From contig NXFV01001193.1 of NCBI GenBank assembly GCA_002803225.1, forward strand, positions 1 through 10,286: 10,286 nucleotides of DNA. Reading direction: 5' to 3'. Position numbers and translations under genes: made by a program. Positions 1 through 7,975 of the stretch are shown piece by piece; the first letter of the stretch is position 1, and every line of letters starts with the position of its first letter. The notes under the pieces are model-generated. The model searched no databases. It saw only the letters and a program-made list of their open reading frames with translations, and was not told the DNA's origin. The DNA is from Gamarada debralockiae. Taxonomy: Eukaryota; Ascomycota; Leotiomycetes; Helotiales; Hyphodiscaceae.

Positions 1-661
1 TGTTATTTCGAAGTACGAAGTAATAATCAAGAAGTTTAGTCATGAAGGCTGAAAATATTAAAAAATCTGGCCGAATTGCTGCGGGCCATATTGCTACCCC
101 TCACCCGATAAGCACTAAGCGATGCGATTGGGTGACTCGGCCGATAGGGCGGGCGGTATGACATAGCTGCAGTGTACGTAGCTCTGCGGTGGCTACGGCC
201 ATACTTCGTTTCCTGTCTGTGGCTTCAAGTTCTATCTAAACCTGATCTACCAAGTAACAAGAATTCACTAAATCCTATACAGCTATTGGATAATATCCCT
301 TTCCGAGTGGAATTTTCTAGAGGTGCACAGTGTTCGGCCTGTACGAAGTATTTCATCGTCACCCATGCCGCTAACCCCCGGATTCTGCCAGGCTGTTCAG
401 GTAAGCCATGCAGATTAATATTGGTGGCGTTCCAAATCCTAGTTGAGGACTTCGAAGTAAGCTTTGAGGCGTCCATTTAGAGCTAGTTCTCACCTCTACC
501 TTCTTCTCACCCAATCAAATTTCTCCCCGCAAACCGACAGTACGAACTACTGTATGGACGGTTGCCTCTGCTGAACAGGAAGTGTGCCGCCGTCCCCTGT
601 TCAGAACTGTAGTGGGTCTCGGGAGACAGGGTACATTTGCATAATCGAATGATCGAACGCC
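1..661. other. Left flank, no gene supported
   Basis: I see no supportable gene here. Two modest open frames overlap on opposite strands (172-480 plus, 225-476 minus). Neither shows a recognisable motif, signal peptide or intron signals, and each could simply be the shadow of the other. A perfect 9-bp inverted repeat (CTGAACAGG at 571-579, CCTGTTCAG at 596-604) surrounds a 16-base spacer. The final bases are the host DNA that was interrupted by the transposon starting at 670. Confidence 0.5.
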
Positions 662-669
662 CGTTGGAA
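662..669. repeat. Left target-site duplication (CGTTGGAA)
   Basis: The octamer CGTTGGAA sits directly before the left inverted repeat and recurs directly after the right one at 4069-4076. Both copies can be read as 9 bp (CCGTTGGAA, 661-669 and 4068-4076) if the last C of the element is counted as host DNA. An 8-9 bp duplication fits the Mutator-like superfamily, which is known for duplications of about 8-11 bp. Confidence 0.93.
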
Positions 670-718
670 GGCTAATGATTCCCGCCCCCCCCCCTTGGAT
701 TCACGCCCCCCCCCCCTC
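670..718 (+). repeat. Left terminal inverted repeat with C10 and C11 tracts
   Basis: It reads GGCTAATGATTCCCG, then ten C, then TTGGATTCACG, then eleven C, then TC. Counted by eye, this is identical over 49 bases to the reverse complement of 4020-4068. The homopolymer runs make the complementary strand a pair of long G tracts. Beyond 718 the two arms diverge. Confidence 0.95.
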
Positions 719-2693
719 TAACCCGATATGTAGGCGGTGAGCCCGGACATCAACGCATCGTAATCTCCCATAGAAAAATGCGTCAAAACGCGTATATTGC
801 AATGCCCGGATAACCAATTAACATCGAATCGAATTATATCCTTATTGTTGTCTTGTGTCTATTACACCAGCCGATATGTCGTTGTCCAACGATTCTACTC
901 CTGAACTAGCTGGGTACGCCGCCCAAGCAGCCCCCCCAATAGCTCGTGCAGCTACCGGAGCTGCTCCTAATACGTACGAAGCTGCAATAGCTTTTGCATA
1001 AGCATCTGGTATTGCCTCGAATATATTCGGGGTTCGTAATAATTAGGGTATCGTACCGCTATCACTACCGCCGGAAGGAACGTTTGATTCGTGGGAAGCT
1101 GCGAAGAATACTACAAATATACACGTAAGGTTAGCTAGATACGCTATAATAAAGGGAAGAGGAGGACAAAAAGTAAAGAAGAAGGGATTTCGATAGAGAC
1201 GATTCCTTATTTACAAGCACGGAGACTCGCACTACTACAATAAAACGCCACTTAATAAAGAGTACCGGAAACGCTTAAATCGCAAGTCGAAGAAGACTAG
1301 TTATAGTATTAAGTTGAGGGTTCAAGAGTGCCTTAATAGTACTTAGACACTTTATCATATAGATTAGTATAAAACTCATAACTACGGCTTTAATGAAATC
1401 TCCTCTTACTATAAGCACTACAAGCTTACCGAAGAGCAGCTTCTTATTATGAAGACAGGTTATACTACAAGTATTCGGGCGAATCGAATCAAGAACTCTT
1501 TAAGAGCTATAGCTCCTAGTACTCTTGTGGTCAATAGAGATGTCTATAACGTAGTATCGTCATTAAAGAGGGACGCGCGGCAGGGAAAGCGTTCAAATGA
1601 AGTATTGATTAAGAGGTTAATAAAGGAGAAGGAGGAGAGAACGCTTTTCTTTAAGTATATACTTACTAAAGAAGGAAATATTTAAAAGATGTTTATTGTA
1701 GATATATAGTAAGTTAAAAGCCTTTTAGCTAAACTAGGACGTAATCTAATAATTAGTAGGTTAGTACAATATTTGAACGAAAACCCCGATATTCTTATCC
1801 TCGACTATACTTATAAAACGAACAAATTCGGTATGCTAATGCTTGATATCTTGGGAGTTGATAGGTTAGATTAAGGGTTTACAATTAGCGTATACTTTAT
1901 AGACAAGGAATCCGAATTTGATTATAACTAGGCTATATTATACTTGCGGAGCTTGTTCAACGAGGGAATCTAGCCTTTTGTTATTGCTATAGATTATAAC
2001 AAAGCTTTAATGTATGCTATAGAGTCGAAATTTCCTATAGCGTATTACAAGATAGTTCTTTGCTATTAGTATATTAGTATAAACGTTCTTACTAACTATA
2101 AGAAGTTCTTCGAAACCAAGGAGGTATAGGAGCTATTTTTGAGAGGTTTTAAGGCCTACGTCTTTGTTAAAATAAAGGAGGAGTTCGAAGATATTATAAA
2201 GAAGTGGAAGGAGGAGTTTTATTAGAATAATAGTATACCTTAGTAAGTTAAAGTTGATATAACAAAGGCAGAGATTCAAGAAGCTATAGAGAAAGATATA
2301 GCAAGGTTAGCTTTATTTTATTGTCTTAGGAGATAGCTAGGGACTTATAAAACAAAGCTAGTTCATTACTATGTTGATCAAATCTTTCACGGCGGTACTA
2401 CAATAACCTCTCAACTCGAAGGAGTACACTATGTACTAAAATAATGGATTAGAAAGCTAACAAGAGATATAACTAGTATCTAGGACGTAGTTTAGCTTAT
2501 AATAAACGATTAACTAGAGGAGATTCGAACTTATAGAGGATAGTGTTATTTAGGGACTTTAATTTATACTTAAAACGAATTCTTTAGTGCTCTTAACTAG
2601 AGAATTACTCCTTAAGGTTAAATAAAGCTTTATAACTAATGGACGCTTTATAAAGGCGAAGAAACTCGACTCCGTAATAGCGATATCAGCTCT

Positions 2694-2753
2694 ATTTGTA
2701 CGGGGAACTACTTTAGTTTAATGGGAGTCCCTTATTAGTATATGATTAAGGCT
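2694..2753 (+). other. Decayed SWIM-type zinc finger of the transposase
   Basis: MULE transposases end their core with a SWIM finger that typically contains a Cys-Thr-Gly block and a Gly-(Leu/Val)-Pro-Cys-x-His block. Here the first is kept (Cys-Thr-Gly). The second reads Gly-Val-Pro-Tyr-stop-Tyr. Both Tyr codons are explained by G-to-A (Cys to Tyr) and C-to-T (His to Tyr) transitions. Confidence 0.65.
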
Positions 2754-2999
2754 TGTCTTGCTGAAGGAGGTCGAATTCAATCTATGGATTTTCACCTATA
2801 CTAGTACTAGTATAGGCCAGCTCTTAGCTTTGCTCTAATCGTTCTCCCACGACCAATTCTCGACCTAATTACTCGATAGCGCCGTCGAACTAAAGAGACA
2901 GAACGTAAGCTATACACACGACAGTATACAAGGGCTAGGATAGTACAAACTAGTCGAATCTTGAGTTAATATAAATAATAATAATTAGTTTTACGTTAT

Positions 3000-3080
3000 T
3001 GCTTAGCTTATACAGAATACAGGTACGATAAAGCTACGTGTAAGGGTTACAGATTAATAGATCATACGCGGAATACTTGT
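3000..3080 (+). other. Remnant tandem CCHC zinc knuckles of the transposase
   Basis: Read in the transposase frame, residues fall in the spacing C-x2-Y-x4-Y-x4-C-x2-Y-x4-H-x4-C. If each Tyr replaces Cys or His through one transition, this is two CCHC knuckles sharing the middle Cys. The spacing matches C-x2-C-x4-H-x4-C exactly both times. Zinc knuckles at the C-terminus are known in fungal transposases. The reading as a knuckle is inference from spacing. Confidence 0.65.
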
Positions 3081-3464
3081 TTAAACGTAGTATATTAATA
3101 TTGAATTGCTACTGATTTTACAGCCTATTAAGAGAACGTTTAATCTCAACGTCGATTCGTAGCGCCTCCGCTAGCATCCCAAAGTGCGCTCTTTCCCTTT
3201 ACGCCTCTCTTAAGTATACTATTAATACTATAATATAAGACGCTAGGGATAGGTTTATAGATAGATATGAATTTTAGTTAATATTATACGCAAATCGGGC
3301 CTCCTCTACTATCCACGAATGATTTCGTCCCTAGTACATAATATAACCCTTCAAGTTAATACGAATACCTCCCGCTAAGTCAACTACAAGGGTATAGATA
3401 GAATAGTCCTAATAATTCGTTCTTTTAGATATATAGAGGTATTTGGCGTTTAGGGAGTAAAGGA

Positions 3465-3939
3465 TAGTTTTGGACCCACTAGCTATATTGCTGATACATT
3501 AGTATGTAGTTATAATACACTTGTTTTAAGAGTAATTCGATATAGATGCTATATATCACAAATATCCTAATTAAAAGCGTAGCTTTTTTTTATATCTTGT
3601 ACGCGAGGGTTAAGGGAACTGTCACATGATGTAGTCTGTGCACAGACCCGCGACGCTAGGGCAAAAAAATCACGTGTACATCAATAAAACCCAAAAAAGT
3701 AAAAAATAAGGGTTTCAGACTATATTTAGTAGTCAAGTTTTAATCATATATACTTACTGCCTACTAAGTAAGAGGGTACATTATTTTGTTCTTTTCTTTG
3801 TCATTACTAACCCCTAGAACACTCGTGATAATCATGTGTTTGTCCTGTTTGTCTCAGGAAAAACCTTAAACTAATATTTTACCTCGGCCCGAAGTTTACC
3901 CGGGGCCGCCAACTCCTGGGCCAATTAGAAATTGCGACG
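3465..3939. other. AT-rich 3' noncoding part of the transposon
   Basis: No coding frame is visible here. It holds short hairpins, for example AAAAGC-gta-GCTTTT followed by a T run at 3573-3590, and A-rich tracts around 3661-3710. CACGTG occurs at 3672-3677. Towards the right end the base composition becomes less AT-rich (from about 3880). Confidence 0.6.
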
Positions 3940-4013
3940 TCCTGGATGTGGGGCAGTACATGGATTTTGTATGGTGATACTATACAAATATTATGTACCG
4001 GCAGAATCCAGGA
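3940..4013. repeat. Subterminal imperfect palindrome of the transposon
   Basis: Matching blocks occur in mirror order: TCCTGGAT (3940-3947) with ATCCAGGA (4006-4013), GTACAT (3956-3961) with ATGTAC (3993-3998), and TTTGTAT (3966-3972) with ATACAAA (3982-3988). The centre is only about 9 bases. The arms could form a long hairpin 7 bp inside the right terminal repeat. Such subterminal sites often serve as transposase binding sites in DNA transposons. That role is inference here. Confidence 0.75.
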
Positions 4014-4019
4014 TAAGTG

Positions 4020-4068
4020 GAGGGGGGGGGGGCGTGAATCCAAGGGGGGGGGGCGGGAATCATTAGCC
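4020..4068 (-). repeat. Right terminal inverted repeat with G11 and G10 tracts
   Basis: This is the mirror copy of 670-718, ending in CGGGAATCATTAGCC. All 49 positions match the left arm by eye, including both homopolymer lengths. Confidence 0.95.
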
Positions 4069-4076
4069 CGTTGGAA
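4069..4076. repeat. Right target-site duplication (CGTTGGAA)
   Basis: It is identical to 662-669. Joining the flanks at this octamer gives the presumed empty site that existed before insertion. Confidence 0.93.
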
Positions 4077-4301
4077 AGGGAGGGAGGAGAGTGAATATTT
4101 TCAATCTCTTTTTAAAGTCTCCTCGACATCGCTCCGTCCTTCCCCAGGCCAGCCTAAGTAGCAACTGTCGTTTCTCCTGTTTACTGTCGTTTATGGTTCA
4201 AATGCACTCATCGCGGACGACATTCTTTATCTTTTATTAATTAATAAAATATAATTGGCTCTCCCTCACTGTCCATCGCCCGTTGCCTCGAGTCTCCCAC
4301 A
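4077..4301 (+). promoter_or_regulatory. Probable promoter and leader of the WSC-AA5 oxidase gene
   Basis: Only 225 bp separate the transposon target duplication from the start codon. The stretch holds a direct repeat of ACTGTCGTTT (4164-4173 and 4183-4192), an 18-bp perfect palindrome TTTTATTAATTAATAAAA (4232-4249), and a TATAA run directly after it (4250-4254). A CT-rich leader then runs to CACAATGG at the start codon. Pyrimidine-rich leaders and AT boxes of this kind are common before fungal genes. No specific factor site is claimed. Confidence 0.5.
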
Positions 4302-7300
4302 ATGGTGCGAAATCGTGGATTTTTTCTTGAAGCAATCCATCTGGTGTCATTGGTCAGTATTCAAAGAACTGGTCACAACTCCCCCCAAACGTATTCTTCT
4401 AACATCATTTAAATAGCTTGCGGTTGGTGATGCTCTGAAAATCGAACGGAGAGATGGAATTGCCTCTGCATCAACCGTTAGCACATCAGCTACGGCAGTT
4501 CAATCTCTCGCAATCAAGCCTACTGTTGGGACGTACAGCTTCCAGGGATGCTACACGGAAGCAACAGATGAGCGGGCACTTTCCTCAGCTTCATACTATG
4601 ATTACACCGCAATGACTCTAGAAGAGTGCGCAAATGATTGTGCCGCTTGGGACTATTTCGGGGTTGAGTACGGTGGTGAATGTTTGTCAACACTTTCTGT
4701 TTAATCTTGTAATCTATATAACCATTCTTACCGACTTTTGAAACCAGGCTACTGCGGAAACAGCCTCAATGCCGGCTCAGTTCTAGCCGCCCTTACCGAC
4801 TGTAGCTTTATCTGTCCAGGGAACCAGTACGAATACTGTGGAGCCGGGAACCGATTGGAACTGTACATGCGTAACAGTACGGCAGTGTCTACAACAACAT
4901 CAGCATCCGGCACGGGTACAACCACCACGTCCTCGGTCAGCGTCTCTGTCTCGACTCCTGCCCAAACAGGCTTTCCAACTGGATGGACCTATCAGGGCTG
5001 CTGGGTTGATGGCCTCAACGGGCGTATCCTAAACGATCAACAACCTGACAACCAGGCGCTGACTCAGCAATCATGCGTTGAGACGTGCGCCGCTGCCAAT
5101 TACACTATTGCCGGAATGGAGTATAGCGTTCAGTGCTTCTGCGGTAATGAAATCTATAATGGAGGCGCTCTTGCAGCGGACCAGGGGGACTGCGACATGG
5201 CTTGCTCAGGCAACTCAGCCGAGGACTGTGGAGCCGGAAACAGGATGACACTCTACTCCATCGGGACTCCAGTGGTCTATCAACCACCAGCCATTCAGAC
5301 CAGTGGCTTACCGGCAAATTGGGTGTACAAAGGATGTCTCCAGTCAGTACAACCGATTTCTGTTCCCTTTTTCTACCTTCGTTTTCTTTCCACCTTGCCA
5401 TAGGACTAACAATTCTAAAATAGGGATAACATTCCTTCCAATGAAGATCCTAATGAGATCTTGTCAACATTTCCATACATGGTTTGGAATAATGCGAGCA
5501 ACACTCCGGAAGCGTGCATTACCCAATGCCAACTCTTTGGTTACAACGCCGCCGGTCTCGAGTACGGTTCAGAGTGCTGTAAGTGTTCTGCCATATGGAA
5601 ATTGTTCCGTCACTGACCAAGTTCCTCGCAGTTTGCGGTGATGTCGAAAATATCTACGTGGCTTCAGCTCCGAGTACAACAACAGATCCAAATGACGTCC
5701 AATTTTATACTCGAAGTGCTGTCCCGCAAATTGTACCCGATTCCGAATGTAATTCTGCCTGCTCTGGTGATGGCCAATATCTCTGTGGATCCGGTAACTT
5801 GTTAACTTATTATGCTTGGGATGGTCCGGAGCCGCTCTATACTTTCAACTTCCCAACAGGTGAAGCCGCTGGAGAATACAGTTTCTTGATTGGTGGAGTC
5901 GTCGTTCCTCTCATGACCTCACAAGTCGTCACTGGCAAAGTCACGTTCTCTGAAAAGTACGGGTCTGGTGAACCAAATGGGACCGGAGCCTACGAGCTCG
6001 ACTTGTCGGAAATTAATGATTTTAGCGCAGCATGGAGAACGATGACAGGACTGCAAACTGATGTCTTTTGCAGTGCTGGTATCACATTGCCTGATAAGGC
6101 TGGACGGCAAATGACTGTGGGAGGTTGGGCTGGCCAGTCGAACTTCGGTGTGAGGTTATATTGGCCTGATGGATCCGCCGGAGTGCCGGGAACGAATCAA
6201 TGGCAAGAAGATCCCGGTGTTCTGTCGCTACAAGGTTTGTCATGCACCCGCCAAACATACCTCGTAGCTCCCAGAGTCATGTTCCAAGAGTCTAGGCCAT
6301 TTCGAGAAAAATGCTGATTCTAAGATTACATAGTTCCACGTTGGTACCCAACAGCCATGACTATGGCAAATGGCTCTATAATGATTATCGGTGGAGAGAT
6401 AGGAAGCAATGATGCTGAGCAGCCTACACTCGAACTTCTTCCAGCAACAGGAGTGCCTGATCCAAGTACTGTTAGCGGCTATTCTAATACGACTGTCTAT
6501 CTGGACTTCCTACAACGAACAGCACCATTCAACTTGTATCCGTACGTATGCGTGGTCCCTTCTGGCATCTTTATTGCATACTATAATGAGGCCCGGATTC
6601 TAGATGAGGCCACCTTCGAGACGATTAAGACACTCCCGAATATGCCTGCGGCTGTCAATGATCCCACTGGTGGCCGCACGTATCAGCTCGAAGGCTCTAT
6701 GGTTCTTTTGCCGCAGTATGCACCATACACCGAGAACTTGGGCGTTTTGATCTGCGGCGGATCGACTTCTGGTGGCGGATATCCTATTGATAATTGCGTA
6801 TCCACGAGACCGGAGGATCCAGATGCAACCTGGACCATTGAACGAATGGTATGTGATTATCCCTTAGGTTAATATTCAATACTAACACCTTTCTATAGCC
6901 ATCTCGGCGTGTTATGCCTTGTATGGCCGGTCTCCCCGATGGAACTTACGTCATCGTTAACGGCGGTCAACATGGTGTTGCTGGCTTCGGCTTAGGAGGA
7001 GATCCAAACTACAACGCAGTCCTCTATGACCCAAGCCAACCTGTCAACTCCCGTATGAGCATCATGGAGAACACTACTGTCGCCCGTCTCTACCACTCCG
7101 AAGCCATTGTTCTTCTTGACGGCCGCGTTCTAATTACCGGCTCTGATCCTACAGGTGACTATAACCAGCCTACTGGTGTATGGCCAGAAGAATACCGCGT
7201 TGAAGTCTTCTCACCACCGTACCTTCTCTCTGGTCTTCCGCGCCCAACATTCACAATCAGCAACACGGATTGGGAGTACGGCGAGTCGGTGGAGTTTACA

Positions 7301-7597
7301 TTGACATCGGGCTCAACCTCCAGTCTTCAAGTTTCAATGCTTGGCTCCGTCGTCTCAACACACGGAAACGCAATGGGTCAACGAACGATCTTCCCGGCTG
7401 TCTCGTGTGATGGTAATACATGCACGATTACAGCGCCGCCGAACGCACATATTGCTCCGCCTGGGTGGTTCATGCTTTTCGTGCTAGATGGTCCTACGCC
7501 CTCCGTGGGACAGTTCATCCGCATTGGAAAAGACCCTGCGAATATCGGTGACTGGCCTGCCGGTATTTCTGCTTTCCAGCCACTGCCTGGCACGTAA
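4302..7597 (+). CDS. Secreted three-WSC-domain glyoxal-oxidase-like copper radical oxidase (CAZy AA5)
   Basis: Seven exons (4302-4352, 4417-4681, 4748-5342, 5424-5578, 5632-6234, 6334-6848, 6899-7597) join in frame to 960 residues. The six introns are 64, 66, 81, 53, 99 and 50 bp, all GT..AG, several with CTAAC branch sites. Residues 1-23 form a plausible signal peptide, although Glu10 and His13 make it weakly hydrophobic, followed by an Arg-Arg pair at 28-29. WSC domains lie at about 57-147, 185-275 and 297-416, separated by a Ser/Thr-rich linker (148-180) likely to be O-glycosylated. The oxidase core spans about 425-960, with the DUF1929-type C-terminal domain from about 833. Expected AA5 residues are present: Cys502 (FCSAG) and Tyr561 (RWYPT) for the thioether cofactor, Tyr793-His794 (LYHSE) and His883 (STHGN) for copper. 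By family knowledge it oxidises aldehydes or alcohols to yield hydrogen peroxide, and WSC domains bind cell-wall glycans. The exact substrate is unknown. The gene appears intact. Confidence 0.95.
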
Positions 7598-7975
7598 GCC
7601 ACGCAGTCCTCCTACTCTTTTTGAACAATTCAGATTTCGTACCTGAATATTTCGTTTGTTTTAAGTCCATTGCGGATTTTTTTCCCATGTTAGTGGGTAT
7701 TGTCCTTCTTTAAGCAGGCTCCGGCTAGATGGGAGATGCCTGGCGCTCCGTTAAGCTGGTGATGGGATAATATTGGCTTTGGGTTTGATCTGGGTTGGAA
7801 GGATGTGGTGTTGACTCTCTTTGATGCTATCGGGAGTTATAAGGACTTCAATTCAGCTTAAGTTGGGCGTGTTTTGCTGGCAGCACATTACCATAGTTAT
7901 CTGGCGTTTTCGCTGATATCATATAGGATTGCTACGATAACTGCTTCAATTTCTCAGCTGGTATATATGGTGCTG
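7598..7975. other. Intergenic region between two convergent genes
   Basis: These 378 bp receive the 3' ends of both neighbouring genes. They are T-rich just after the oxidase stop codon (TTTTT runs near 7616 and 7677), as expected of a 3' untranslated region. I see no clear poly(A) signal, no gene and no repeat. Confidence 0.6.

Larger units (their letters stand above)
876..3464 (+). pseudogene. RIP-decayed MULE transposase pseudogene
   Basis: The frame starting at ATG 876 can be followed without a frameshift to at least 3092, and with lower confidence to about 3464. I count about 35 in-frame stops up to 3092, all TAA or TAG, as expected from CAA/CAG or TGG codons changed by C-to-T or G-to-A. 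The first is at 999. In order it shows: an N-terminal basic region like the FAR1/WRKY-type DNA-binding part of MULE proteins (about 1080-1380, ending in a Lys-Thr-His-Asn-Tyr remnant of the usual HNH); the MULE core with DYTYKTNKF (1803) and AIDYNKALM (from 1986) carrying the two expected aspartates; TSQLEGVHYVLK (2406-2441) carrying the expected glutamate; a SWIM-like finger (about 2694-2750); and two zinc knuckles (3000-3080). The native stop is uncertain. The Q/P/S-rich tail from 3120 to 3464 is inferred. A run of 78 codons (1449-1682) is open but is only a fragment of this gene. Confidence 0.9.
670..4068 (+). mobile_element. Complete but inactivated Mutator-like (MULE) DNA transposon, 3399 bp
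   Basis: The element is bounded by 49-bp perfect terminal inverted repeats and an 8-bp target duplication. It contains one transposase frame read rightward from 876. The order of parts is left repeat, about 155 bp leader, decayed transposase, about 550 bp of AT-rich 3' noncoding DNA with a subterminal imperfect palindrome (3940-4013), and right repeat. Remnants of a Zn-type DNA-binding region, MULE transposase core, SWIM-like finger and zinc knuckles place it among fungal MULEs (the Hop-like group is one such family; assignment to it is inference). In-frame TAA and TAG codons throughout show it cannot encode an active enzyme. Matching ends and target duplication show that it inserted by transposition here and was not later truncated. 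Confidence 0.93.

Noticed and set aside
160..215. A tRNA or 5S rRNA-like stretch (GGTGGCTACGGCCATAC)
   Set aside because: Only a short resemblance is seen. No cloverleaf or full internal control region could be traced.
172..480. Open frames on both strands in the left flank (102 codons plus, 83 codons minus)
   Set aside because: They overlap, lack motifs and signals, and lie in a region with no other coding evidence. Either may be chance.
681..716. The C runs as sequencing or assembly error
   Set aside because: The same two run lengths occur in mirror order 3.3 kb away inside an otherwise perfect inverted repeat flanked by a target duplication. Exact lengths may still be off by a base.
1449..1685. 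A 78-codon open frame as a separate small gene
   Set aside because: It is in the same frame as the decayed transposase on both sides and matches the segment just before the MULE core. Its start and stop are internal to the pseudogene.
3946..4161. A 71-codon open frame rich in Gly and Arg
   Set aside because: It runs through the G-tract terminal repeat and across the target duplication into the host promoter, so it is an artefact of the transposon end.
5343..5423. Alternative donor GTACAA at 5347 for the third oxidase intron
   Set aside because: It would place the next exon out of frame with an immediate TAA. The donor GTCAGT at 5343 keeps the WSC frame and gives Gln304.
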